Shown: piece after piece, positions 52,879-60,640 of the stretch
How the letters are laid out: every line of letters starts with the position of its first letter
How positions within the stretch are numbered: the stretch's first letter is position 1
From: Ancylobacter polymorphus
GTDB taxonomy: Bacteria > Pseudomonadota > Alphaproteobacteria > Rhizobiales > Xanthobacteraceae
DNA length: 64,000 bases
NCBI RefSeq assembly: GCF_030813495.1
Contig: NZ_JAUSUI010000009.1
Location: 62,001 to 126,000, forward strand
Direction: 5' to 3'
Position numbers and translations under genes: made by a program
Notes under the pieces: generated by a model
The model's input: only the letters and a program-made list of their open reading frames with translations
The model's database searches: none
Told to the model about the DNA's origin: nothing

Positions 52879-54204
52879 TTACTTTGCCGCGCTGAACGGC
52901 CCAAGCTTGGCGTCGGATAAGCTCCGAGCCAAGGACCGAATAAGAGCCGGAGACGAAAGATGATCGGCCAACTCCGCATCCGTCGCCGTATCGTAGCTTT
53001 CGACCGCTTTCTCCCATCGGTCGAACGCCAGCTTTCGATAAGGCGCGGCCGCCATCTCCGTGCGGAACGCAACGATGTAGGAGGCAAAAATAACCGCGAC
53101 ACATCCCGATAGCGCAATGCCCGCTAACCTATGCTTGCGGCTTAAATCGAGCAATATCAGGATGATGCCGATCAAGATCGGAACGGCAGAAAAATAGTAT
53201 CGCGAAGACGCGGCCTGCTCCACAGGCAAGGTCGAGCGCCCCACAGCGATGAGAGCGCAACTGCCGAGGCCAAACAACATAAGCGAAATTGCAAAGGACG
53301 AGCGAGCTATATCCCGTCGCACGAGAAAAACCATCCAACATGACACGAGGATCAAAATTAGACCCGTGATCATCAAGAGATGCATATCCGACACGGATAC
53401 AGGAGCAGAAGTGGAAATGGCTGTAGGAGAGAAAGAAAGTCCGTTTCCTACGGCAGAGAACATGCGTAGAATAGAATTTCCGATATCGACGCCGATACTA
53501 ACTCGACCCCAGTCTTTGACCGTATAAAGGATAAATAGAAATCCAAGCACGCAGAAGAATAACGCTCGTTTAAACATGCGATGCGAAATAAATATAAAGA
53601 AGCAGCAAATCCAGACAAAAAACCCATTGCTAAAAGAAAGTGATGCCAATATAGAGAATATTGTTGAAATTATGATATAAGATACGCCTTTCTTTGGGGC
53701 GATGTAGGTTGCAATAATGAAGCAGAATAAAAGAGACGTTGAATTTATTATCCAGGGTGCAAGTATATTTTCCCAATTATGAAGATTAAAAAGTAAAGAA
53801 GAAACGCCAATGCATGCAGCAATGCGATATATAGGATTGGCGTCTTGCGTCGATGCAACAATAGCTGTAATGAAGAGTGCAGAAAACAATAAGAATGAAT
53901 GTCCTATAAAAAGAGTTATATAGAGAGAATAGGAAAATAAAGCTGCATCAATTATTGTCGAAAGTCTGTAGAATATGACCGAGTGCCCCTGTTCTTTGAC
54001 TAATAAATAATAAAAAGACCAGTCTCCGTGCGAAATGCGAATTGCATCTGGCACCGTTCTCCACTCATCAAAATATGGTGTATTGTTAAATATTTCATTG
54101 AAATAGAAAATAAAAGGTAGAGAAAATATAAGTACAATCATTATCGCCAGAATAAATAATATCAATGTCTCATTGATCTCCTTCAATTCTTTGTATCCGC
54201 GCAT
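52879..54204 (-). CDS. AT-rich polytopic membrane protein of unknown function
   Basis: A 441-residue protein with about ten to eleven transmembrane segments and a periplasmic loop near the N-terminus (P-Y-F-D-E-W-R-T-V-P-D-A and K-E-Q-G-H-S-V-I-F-Y-R-L). This layout is like GT-C type membrane glycosyltransferases or O-antigen modification proteins, but the family is not recognised. The first 270 codons are very AT-rich compared with the surroundings, while the last 100 are GC-rich. It lies among transposase remnants beside tRNA-Leu, so it was probably acquired horizontally. Confidence 0.7.
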   Translation of the reverse strand: MRGYKELKEINETLILFILAIMIVLIFSLPFIFYFNEIFNNTPYFDEWRTVPDAIRISHGDWSFYYLLVKEQGHSVIFYRLSTIIDAALFSYSLYITLFIGHSFLLFSALFITAIVASTQDANPIYRIAACIGVSSLLFNLHNWENILAPWIINSTSLLFCFIIATYIAPKKGVSYIIISTIFSILASLSFSNGFFVWICCFFIFISHRMFKRALFFCVLGFLFILYTVKDWGRVSIGVDIGNSILRMFSAVGNGLSFSPTAISTSAPVSVSDMHLLMITGLILILVSCWMVFLVRRDIARSSFAISLMLFGLGSCALIAVGRSTLPVEQAASSRYYFSAVPILIGIILILLDLSRKHRLAGIALSGCVAVIFASYIVAFRTEMAAAPYRKLAFDRWEKAVESYDTATDAELADHLSSPALIRSLARSLSDAKLGPFSAAK

Positions 54205-54394
54205 TTAAAGGCTCCAGAAAGTGATATGATGAGCTTAGTGGATGGCGTGTGGCAAAGCCAAGTGCGTTGTTGAGGTTGCGGCCAGTTGTCCCGACCGGCT
54301 CTATGGGACGTTCTGGACGTGCCAAAAATCCTCCGCCGATGCCGTTTGCCAGACACTATCCGCTCTGGACTTCGTCCATTTCTCCCGAGGAGCC

Positions 54395-54540
54395 TCATAA
54401 CGCATTGATCCGAATGCGGACGGTAGCGAGCTTGAGGGCTGCGAGGACGTTTTCCGGGCGCCGGTCGTGGCGGCTGGCGAGGTCGCGCATCTGCTTGATC
54501 CTGTTGACGGCGCGTTCAACGAGGTTCCTCTGGCTTTAGA
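54395..54540 (-). pseudogene. IS5-family transposase C-terminal fragment
   Basis: The minus strand encodes R-N-L-V-E-R-A-V-N-R-I-K-Q-M-R-D-L-A-S-R, then R-R-P-E-N-V-L-A-A-L-K-L-A-T-V-R-I and a stop. This is the usual C-terminus of IS5-group (IS427-like) transposases. The upstream part is missing; it joins abruptly to the integrase fragment at about 54540. The 190 bp between it and the AT-rich gene hold no recognisable gene. Confidence 0.75.
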
Positions 54541-54691
54541 GCCATGGGCTGGCCTGTGCGCTCCCCGATATGGAGACGGGCACGAAGTCGGCGCCGAGCG
54601 GCACCTCCAGCGTCACGCCGACCAGTCGCGGCCGAATGTCCGCCGGGATTCGCTGGACGAATGGGTAATGGGAAGAATTTTTGCGCTTCAT
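54536..54691 (-). pseudogene. tyrosine integrase N-terminal fragment
   Basis: A 51-codon stretch starts M-K-R-K-N-S-S-H-Y-P-F-V-Q-R-I-P-A-D-I-R-P-R-L and continues E-V-P-L-G-A-D before running into foreign sequence and a stop. The R-I-P-A-D-I-R and L-G-x-x patterns match the start of many phage-type integrases (R-V-P-A-D-L ... S-L-G-T). It points away from the tRNA-Leu gene 110 bp away, the normal arrangement for an integrase at its attachment site. Confidence 0.55.
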
Positions 54692-54801
54692 CGGCGCCAC
54701 AAGCCAAAGACCCATCGTTGCACACCGTTGTTACACAGTGCGACACCGACAGGACTTTGAAAAGGCTTGACCTTTTGATACCGCGCAATTCTGCGGTATG
54801 C

Positions 54802-54886
54802 TGGTGCCCAGGAGAGGACTCGAACCTCCACGGTGTTACCCACTGGTACCTGAAACCAGCGCGTCTACCAATTCCGCCACCTGGGC
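54802..54886 (-). tRNA. tRNA-Leu (anticodon CAG)
   Basis: An 85-nt class II tRNA including an encoded CCA. Acceptor stem GCCCAGG/CCTGGGC with discriminator A; anticodon loop TTCAGGT with CAG; long variable arm GTGGGTAACACC; T-arm GTTCGAGTC. It decodes CUG. A palindrome (ATACCGC/GCGGTAT, 54778-54799) lies just beyond its 3' end. Confidence 0.97.
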
Positions 54887-55159
54887 ATGTGCCTTGCGGC
54901 ACGGCGGCGAGAGATAGTCGGGTGGACTCCCTCTTGTCAACGCACCTTTCACAGAAGATCCCAGCTAGCGGTGGAAATCTCGCTGATCCACCTTCTGGCG
55001 GCGCCCCCGCTATGGCGGCGTCATCTCGGCGCCCCGGCTTGCCTTCCCGCGTTCCGCCTGCGCGCAAAAGCCCGCGGCGCTCTCACGCGGAGCGCTGGAC
55101 GCTGCCGCAGCGGCGCGCTAATCGTCGTGGCATGCCAATGCCGGGCCGGGAGACGTCAC

Positions 55160-56182
55160 ATGGTCGACACCACGAAGGAACTGCCGCTGGAGAGCGAGGC
55201 TGAACTGGCCCGGCGCCCGGCGCCGATGGAACGGCTGGTGACGATCTATGGCGGCTCCGGTTTCGTTGGCCGCCACGTGGTGCGCGCCCTGGCGCGGCTG
55301 GGCTGGCGGGTCCGCGTGGCGGTGCGTCGGCCGGACCTCGCGGGCCATCTGCAGCCGCTCGGTGCCGTCGGGCAGATCGCCCCGGTGCAGGCCAATCTGC
55401 GCTATCCCGCCTCCGTGCTGCGGGCGGCGGAAGGCGCGGAAGTGGTGATCAACCTCGTGGGCGTGCTGCATGAGAGCGGCCGTCAGAGCTTCGAGGCCGT
55501 GCATAACTTCGGCGCGCGGCAGGTGGCGCTGGCGGCGCGGGAAGTCGGCGCGCGGCTGATCCATATGTCTGCCATCGGCGCCTCGGCCGATTCGGACGCG
55601 CTCTATGCCCGTAGCAAGGCGGCGGGCGAGGCGGCGGCGCTGGAAGCCGTTCCCGGCGCTGTGGTGATGCGCCCGTCCATCGTGTTCGGCCCGGAAGACG
55701 ATTTCTTCAATCGCTTCGCCGCCATGGCGCGGCTCTCGCCGGCGCTGCCGCTGATCGGTGGCGGCGGAACGCGCTTCCAGCCTGTGTTCGTCGGCGATGT
55801 CGCCGAGGCCTTCGCCCGCGCGGTGGACGGTCAGGCGCGGCCGGGCACGGTCTATGAACTCGGCGGGCCGGAAGTGCTGACCTTCAAGCAGCTGATGGAG
55901 CTGCTGCTGGCCGAGATCGACCGCAAGCGCCTGCTGCTGCCGATGCCGGCCGGGCTCGCCGCCTTCAATGCCCGCTTCCTCGAAATGCTGCCCAATCCGC
56001 TGCTGACCCGCGACCAGGTGCGCCTGCTCGGCTACGACAATGTGGTCTCCGACGCCGCCAAGGCGGAAGGGCGGACCCTGGAAGGGCTCGGCATCACGCC
56101 CAGCGCTCTCGGGGGCATCCTGCCCGGCTATCTCTGGCGTTACCGCAAGGCCGGCCAGTTCTCGCGCCCGGAAGCCGCCTGA
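55160..56182 (+). CDS. NDUFA9-like NAD(P)-binding protein (atypical short-chain dehydrogenase)
   Basis: A 340-residue protein. After about 23 residues comes the Rossmann motif Y-G-G-S-G-F-V-G-R-H-V-V-R-A-L, then L-V-G-V-L-H-E-S, H-M-S-A-I-G-A, Y-A-R-S-K-A-x-G-E and R-P-S-I-V-F-G-P-E-D. This is the extended SDR group that includes the complex I assembly or accessory subunit NDUFA9 and its alphaproteobacterial relatives. It probably binds NADPH without a catalytic role. The ATG at 55160 or one at 55226 may be used. Confidence 0.83.
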   Translation: MVDTTKELPLESEAELARRPAPMERLVTIYGGSGFVGRHVVRALARLGWRVRVAVRRPDLAGHLQPLGAVGQIAPVQANLRYPASVLRAAEGAEVVINLVGVLHESGRQSFEAVHNFGARQVALAAREVGARLIHMSAIGASADSDALYARSKAAGEAAALEAVPGAVVMRPSIVFGPEDDFFNRFAAMARLSPALPLIGGGGTRFQPVFVGDVAEAFARAVDGQARPGTVYELGGPEVLTFKQLMELLLAEIDRKRLLLPMPAGLAAFNARFLEMLPNPLLTRDQVRLLGYDNVVSDAAKAEGRTLEGLGITPSALGGILPGYLWRYRKAGQFSRPEAA

Positions 56183-56202
56183 TCGACGCGAACACCGCCA
56201 AT

Positions 56203-56238
56203 GAAAAGCCGCCGACGCGCCCGCGCCGGCGGCTTTTT
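56203..56238. terminator. bidirectional terminator between the NDUFA9-like gene and uppP
   Basis: Stem GCCGCCG (56208-56214) with CGGCGGC (56227-56233), followed by TTTTT on the plus strand and preceded by AAAA, so it can end transcripts from both sides. Confidence 0.85.
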
Positions 56239-56257
56239 CATGTGACGTGCGCCGGGC

Positions 56258-57064
56258 TTAGCCCACCAGCGCCAGCGCCACCAGCCCGACCCCGCCCACC
56301 CCGATGCGCCACCAGCCGAACGGTGCGAAGCCATGGCGGGAGACGAAGGCGATGAGCCCGCGCACCACGGCGAGCGCGGCGATGAAGGCGGCGATGAAGC
56401 CGACCGCGATGATCGTCATGTCGTCGGCATTCAGCGCGTCGCGGTTCTTGTAGAGGTCATAGGCGAAGGCGCCGGTCATCGTCGGCAGAGCGAGGAAGAA
56501 GGAGAATTCCGCTGCCGCCGGCTTGCTCGCGCCAAGCAGCAGGCCACCGACAATGGTGGACCCCGAGCGCGACACGCCGGGAATCATGGCCAGGCACTGG
56601 ATGAAGCCGATCTTCAGCGCCAGCAGGGGCGGGAAGGCCATGGCGTCGGTGTGCACCGGCTTCACCTTCAGCGTGTCCACCCAGAGCAGAATGATGCCGC
56701 CGAGGATCAGCATGATGCAGATCAGCGCCGGCGTCTCGAACAGCACGCTCTTGATGAAGCCGTGGGCGAAGGCGCCGATGACCGCTGCCGGCAGGAAGGC
56801 GATGAGGATGCCGAACACGAAATTGCGCGAGCGCGGGCTCGTCGGCAGGGTGATCAGCACATCGAAGAAGCGGCGGAAATAGACCACCAGCAAGGCGAGG
56901 ATGGCGCCGAGCTGGATGACGACCTCGAACACCTTCCCCTCGCTCTCAAAACCGAGGAAATGCCCGGCGAGCAGGATATGGCCGGTGGAGGAGACGGGCA
57001 GGAACTCGGTAAAGCCTTCCAGAAGGCCGAGAAGGAAGGCTTCGAGCAGAGTGCCGAATGACAT
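56258..57064 (-). CDS. uppP: undecaprenyl-diphosphatase UppP/BacA
   Basis: A 268-residue membrane protein. The two active-site motifs are visible: [16 protein letters not shown] near residue 14 and [10 protein letters not shown] near residue 160. The enzyme removes a phosphate from undecaprenyl diphosphate on the periplasmic side and so recycles the lipid carrier for peptidoglycan and polysaccharide synthesis. Over-production gives bacitracin resistance in known cases. The start at 57064 follows the family; a longer upstream frame is not supported. Confidence 0.95.
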   Translation of the reverse strand: MSFGTLLEAFLLGLLEGFTEFLPVSSTGHILLAGHFLGFESEGKVFEVVIQLGAILALLVVYFRRFFDVLITLPTSPRSRNFVFGILIAFLPAAVIGAFAHGFIKSVLFETPALICIMLILGGIILLWVDTLKVKPVHTDAMAFPPLLALKIGFIQCLAMIPGVSRSGSTIVGGLLLGASKPAAAEFSFFLALPTMTGAFAYDLYKNRDALNADDMTIIAVGFIAAFIAALAVVRGLIAFVSRHGFAPFGWWRIGVGGVGLVALALVG

Positions 57065-57306
57065 GAGGCTTATCCGTGGGGAAGGGGCGATGAGCGGTGG
57101 GCGGGGGCCGGGGCGGCGCGGGCGCATCCTGTCCGCTTCGCGCCGGCTTCGCAACGTGACGCAATGGAAGCCCTGGGCAAGGGCCGGCAAATAAACTCCC
57201 GTTGCGGCCGATCGCCGGCTCGGGCAGACATGAATCCGCCTCAACTGGCGGCTCCCCTTGCCGTTGGTCGGCGTTGCCCGGAAACGGCGGCGTTTGGGAG
57301 TTTTTC

Positions 57307-58356
57307 ATGAAGAGAATGGTGGCGGGCGCCCTGCTGTGGCTGGCGCTCGCGGGTGCCGCGGTCGCGCAGGACCGCGGATTCGTGACGACGAATGTGAATT
57401 TGCGGGCGGGGCCCGGTGTGGATTACCCCGTGGTGGTGGTGCTCGCCGAAGGCGCGCCGCTGGCGATTTTCGGCTGCCTTGGCGATTACAGCTGGTGCGA
57501 TGTCGGCATTGACGACATGCGTGGCTGGGTGGCAGCGCAGTATATCGAAACGGTCTATGGCGGTCGGCGGGTCGAGTTCTATGACTACGCCCCGACCATT
57601 GGCGTGCCGATCATCGCTTTCAGCTTCAATGATTATTGGGGCCGCTATTATCGCGGACGGCCCTGGTATTCGACCTATGACCGCTGGGGCCCGCCCTATC
57701 GGCCGGGGCCGTATCCGGGCCCGGGGCCGGGCTGGGGTCCACCGCCTCCGGGCGGCTGGGGACCTCCGCCTCCCGGCGGGTGGGGTCCGCGTCCGCCGAA
57801 CTGGGGCCCGGGCCATCCCGGCTGGGGTGCGCCGGGTCGGCCCGGTGGTCCCGGCGGCCCCGGTTGGGGCGGTCCGGGCAAGCCGGGTGGTCCGGGTGGT
57901 CCCGGCGGTCCCGGTTGGGGCGGCCCCGGCAAGCCGGGTGGCCCTGGCGGTCCGGGTGGTCCCGGTAATCCCGGCGGTCCCGGTTGGGGCGGCCCCGGCA
58001 AGCCGGGCGGTCCGGGTGGTCCGGGCGGTCCCGGTAATCCCGGCGGTCCCGGTTGGGGCGGCCCCGGCAAGCCGGGCGGCCCGGGTGGTCCGGGTGGTCC
58101 GGGTGGTCCCGGTAATCCCGGCGGCCCCGGTTGGGGTGGCCCCGGCAAGCCGGGTGGTCCCGGAGGTCCGGGTAATCCGGGCGGTCCGGGCCGTCCCGGT
58201 AATCCCGGTGGTCCCGGCTTTGGTGGTCCGGGCGGGCCGGGCGGGCCGGGCGGCCCTGGCGCCGGCCGGCCGCCGCAGGGTGGTCCGCCGCCGGGGGGGC
58301 GTCCCCCGCAGGGGCAGGCGCCCTGCGCGCCGGGTGCCCCCGGCTGCAATATCTGA
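57307..58356 (+). CDS. secreted SH3-domain protein with collagen-like Gly-Pro repeats
   Basis: A 349-residue protein. A signal peptide ends at A-V-A-Q. An SH3b domain follows (T-N-V-N-L-R-A-G-P-G-V-D-Y-P ... G-W-V-A-A-Q-Y-I), then a Y/W-rich linker (N-D-Y-W-G-R-Y-Y-R-G-R-P-W-Y). From about residue 140 to 325 the chain is almost entirely G-P-G-G, G-P-G-K and G-P-G-N repeats with G-W-G insertions. The SH3 part resembles DUF1236/SH3 proteins of Rhizobiales. The tail is collagen-like but lacks strict G-x-y phasing because of G-W-G-G units. It may span the cell wall or form a surface layer. Confidence 0.8.
   Translation: MKRMVAGALLWLALAGAAVAQDRGFVTTNVNLRAGPGVDYPVVVVLAEGAPLAIFGCLGDYSWCDVGIDDMRGWVAAQYIETVYGGRRVEFYDYAPTIGVPIIAFSFNDYWGRYYRGRPWYSTYDRWGPPYRPGPYPGPGPGWGPPPPGGWGPPPPGGWGPRPPNWGPGHPGWGAPGRPGGPGGPGWGGPGKPGGPGGPGGPGWGGPGKPGGPGGPGGPGNPGGPGWGGPGKPGGPGGPGGPGNPGGPGWGGPGKPGGPGGPGGPGGPGNPGGPGWGGPGKPGGPGGPGNPGGPGRPGNPGGPGFGGPGGPGGPGGPGAGRPPQGGPPPGGRPPQGQAPCAPGAPGCNI
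57838..58260 (+). repeat. tandem repeat coding for Gly-Pro-rich tail
   Basis: Units close to CCCGGTTGGGGCGGCCCCGG and variants of GGTGGTCCGGGC recur many times with lengths of about 60-80 bp. Repeats this similar are prone to recombination and length change. Confidence 0.85.
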
Positions 58357-58553
58357 CAAGAATGGCCCGGCGGTATCCACACCGTCGGGTCCTCCCCGTC
58401 ACCGACTTGAAATAATGCCGCCGCTCCTGTAGAGGGTGCGGCCTTCAAGAACCGCCCGGCTACAAGGGCTGCCGTGGCGGTTCGAACGCTCACACTAGAT
58501 TGGGCCGGGACATCCCCTCGCGGGAGCGCCGCCGGCCGTGGAGATCGAGCCAA

Positions 58554-58754
58554 ATGCCCAAGATGAAGACCAAGTCCGGAGCGAAGAAGCGCTTCAAGCT
58601 CTCCGGCACCGGCAAGGTGATCATGGCCCAGGCCAATAAGCGCCACGGCATGATCAAGCGCACCAACAAGCAGATCCGCGACCAGCGCGGCACCACGGTC
58701 ATGTCTGAGCGTGATGCCTTCAACGTTCGCAAGTTCTTTCTGCCCAACGGCTGA
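58554..58754 (+). CDS. rpmI: 50S ribosomal protein L35
   Basis: A 66-residue basic protein: [21 protein letters not shown], the standard L35 start, and the end R-K-F-F-L-P-N-G. It joins the large ribosomal subunit. It is followed after 31 bp by rplT. infC does not precede it, unlike in E. coli. Confidence 0.97.
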   Translation: MPKMKTKSGAKKRFKLSGTGKVIMAQANKRHGMIKRTNKQIRDQRGTTVMSERDAFNVRKFFLPNG

Positions 58755-58785
58755 CGCCCCCTAGCCAGTCCCAGGAGATTTCCCC

Positions 58786-59154
58786 ATGGCACGTGTCAAA
58801 CGCGGCGTCACTTCCCACGCCAAGCACAAGAAGGTGCTGAAGGCGGCGAAGGGCTATTTCGGCCGCCGCAAGAATACCATCCGCGTCGCGAAGCAGGCCG
58901 TCGAGAAGGCGCAGCAGTACGCCTATCGCGACCGCAAGGTGAAGAAGCGCAATTTCCGCGCGCTCTGGATCCAGCGCATCAACGCCGCGACCCGCGAACT
59001 CGGCTTCACCTATGGCCGATTTATCGACGGTCTCGGCAAGGCCGGGATCGAGGTCGACCGCAAGGTGCTCTCGGATATCGCCATCCACGAGCCCGCCGCC
59101 TTCGCGGCGCTGGTCGAGCAGGCCAAGGCCGCGCTGGAAAAGCAGGCCGCCTGA
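58786..59154 (+). CDS. rplT: 50S ribosomal protein L20
   Basis: A 122-residue protein starting [24 protein letters not shown], the conserved L20 N-terminus that binds 23S rRNA. Its length is normal for alphaproteobacteria. L20 is needed early in 50S assembly and can repress its own operon in other bacteria. A terminator follows. Confidence 0.97.
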   Translation: MARVKRGVTSHAKHKKVLKAAKGYFGRRKNTIRVAKQAVEKAQQYAYRDRKVKKRNFRALWIQRINAATRELGFTYGRFIDGLGKAGIEVDRKVLSDIAIHEPAAFAALVEQAKAALEKQAA

Positions 59155-59185
59155 CCTTTCCCGAACCGCCGGGACCGAAAGCTGG

Positions 59186-59215
59186 AAAGCCCCGCGCGCA
59201 AGCGTTGGGGCTTTT
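59186..59215 (+). terminator. intrinsic terminator after rplT
   Basis: Stem AAAGCCCC (59186-59193) with GGGGCTTT (59207-59214) and a TTTT end. It separates the ribosomal pair from pheS. Confidence 0.85.
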
Positions 59216-59286
59216 CGCGTTAGAGCGGCTTTGCGCCCCGCGCGCGGGCCGTTATAAGCCGCCCATACTCGCCGATAAAACCACGT

Positions 59287-59370
59287 CATGGCTAGGTTAG
59301 CACCGGCCATCCACGGCTTCCCCCGCCCGTCCGGGCCAAGCACGTGGATCCCCGGGCCGGTTCCGGGAAT
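59287..59370. repeat. degenerate dispersed palindromic repeat
   Basis: The segment starting GTCATGG and ending GGTTCCGGGAATGAC has the shape of alphaproteobacterial RPE elements (GTCAT ... ATGAC with CCCGGG cores), but the copies are diverged. It lies between rplT and pheS. Confidence 0.4.
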
Positions 59371-59418
59371 GACGGCAGGTTCCTGTTGACCGATGTTTGC
59401 AGCCGAGAAGAGACGATC

Positions 59419-60519
59419 ATGTCTGTTGCCGCCCTTCCCGATCTCGACGCGCTGGAGCGCGAACTGGCCGCTGGCATTGCGGGCGCGGCGGACGAGCCGG
59501 CGCTGGAGGCGATCCGCGTCGCCGCGCTGGGCAAGAAGGGCTCCGTGTCCGAACTGCTCAAAAGCCTCGGCGGCATGAGCCCCGAGGAGCGCAAGAGCGC
59601 CGGCCCGGCCATTAATGGCCTGCGCGACCGGCTGAACGAGGCGCTCGCCGCCCGACGCGCCGACCTCAAGGCGGCAGCACTGGCCAAGCGCCTGGAGACG
59701 GAGCGGGTGGATGTGACGCTTCCCGTGCGTGAGACCCCGGCGGAGCAGGGGCGCCTGCACCCGATCAGCCAGGTGATCGACGAACTTACCGCCATCTTCG
59801 CCGATATGGGCTTCGCGGTGGCGGAAGGGCCCGATATCGAGGACGACTTCCACAACTTCACCGCGCTGAACTTCCCCGAAGGACACCCGGCGCGGGAGAT
59901 GCACGACACCTTCTATCTGCCGACGAAGGAAGACGGTTCGCGCCTGGTGCTGCGTACCCACACCTCTCCGGTGCAGGTGCGCACCATGCTGTCCAAGAAG
60001 CCGCCGATCCGCGTCATCTGCCCCGGCCGAACCTATCGCTCGGACAGCGACCAGACCCATACGCCGATGTTCCATCAGGTCGAGGGGCTCGTCATCGACA
60101 AGGGGTCGAATCTCGGCCACCTCAAATGGATTCTCGAAGAGTTCTGCAAGGCGTTCTTCGAGGTGGACAATGTGAAGATGCGGTTCCGCCCGTCCTTCTT
60201 CCCCTTCACCGAACCGTCCATGGAAGTGGACATTCAGTGCGACCGCTCGCGCCCGGGCGAGATCCGCTTCGGCGAGGGCTCGGACTGGCTGGAGATTCTC
60301 GGCTGCGGCATGGTGCATCCGAATGTGCTGCGCAATTGCGGGCTCGACCCGGACGAGTATCAGGGCTTCGCCTGGGGCATGGGCATCGACCGCATCGCCA
60401 TGCTGAAATATGGCATGCCGGACCTGCGCGCCTTCTTCGAGGCCGATGTCCGCTGGCTTGCCCATTACGGCTTCCGCCCGCTCGACTTCCCGACACTGGC
60501 GGGCGGGCTTTCGGCCTGA
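59419..60519 (+). CDS. pheS: phenylalanyl-tRNA synthetase alpha subunit
   Basis: A 366-residue class II aminoacyl-tRNA synthetase subunit. After an N-terminal coiled coil come [43 protein letters not shown] (motif 2 region), and [10 protein letters not shown] (motif 3). Together with PheT it charges tRNA-Phe. The ATG at 59419 follows GAAGAGACG. pheT follows after 121 bp, which include a dispersed repeat. Confidence 0.97.
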   Translation: MSVAALPDLDALERELAAGIAGAADEPALEAIRVAALGKKGSVSELLKSLGGMSPEERKSAGPAINGLRDRLNEALAARRADLKAAALAKRLETERVDVTLPVRETPAEQGRLHPISQVIDELTAIFADMGFAVAEGPDIEDDFHNFTALNFPEGHPAREMHDTFYLPTKEDGSRLVLRTHTSPVQVRTMLSKKPPIRVICPGRTYRSDSDQTHTPMFHQVEGLVIDKGSNLGHLKWILEEFCKAFFEVDNVKMRFRPSFFPFTEPSMEVDIQCDRSRPGEIRFGEGSDWLEILGCGMVHPNVLRNCGLDPDEYQGFAWGMGIDRIAMLKYGMPDLRAFFEADVRWLAHYGFRPLDFPTLAGGLSA

Positions 60520-60583
60520 TCCACCTCCCGGATGGCGATCGGCTGATCCGGGACCGCCTTCCGCGCCTCAACCGTCCTAATAC

Positions 60584-60619
60584 GATCCCGGCTCTCCGCT
60601 TCGCTCCGGCCGGGATGAC
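60584..60619. repeat. dispersed palindromic repeat (inverted copy)
   Basis: The sequence from GATCCCGGCTCTCCGC to GGCCGGGATGAC is the reverse complement of the left part of the repeat at 48126. It lies between pheS and pheT and would be transcribed as a hairpin in their mRNA. Confidence 0.75.
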
Positions 60620-60640
60620 GCCTGACAAAGGGCTTGTCCG

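Noticed and set aside
54778-54799. A terminator for tRNA-Leu
   Set aside because: The 7-bp palindrome has no T run on the minus strand; it may be an integrase arm site or chance.
58360-58553. An L20-type autoregulatory leader before rpmI
   Set aside because: No clear pseudoknot or 23S-like motif could be recognised by eye.
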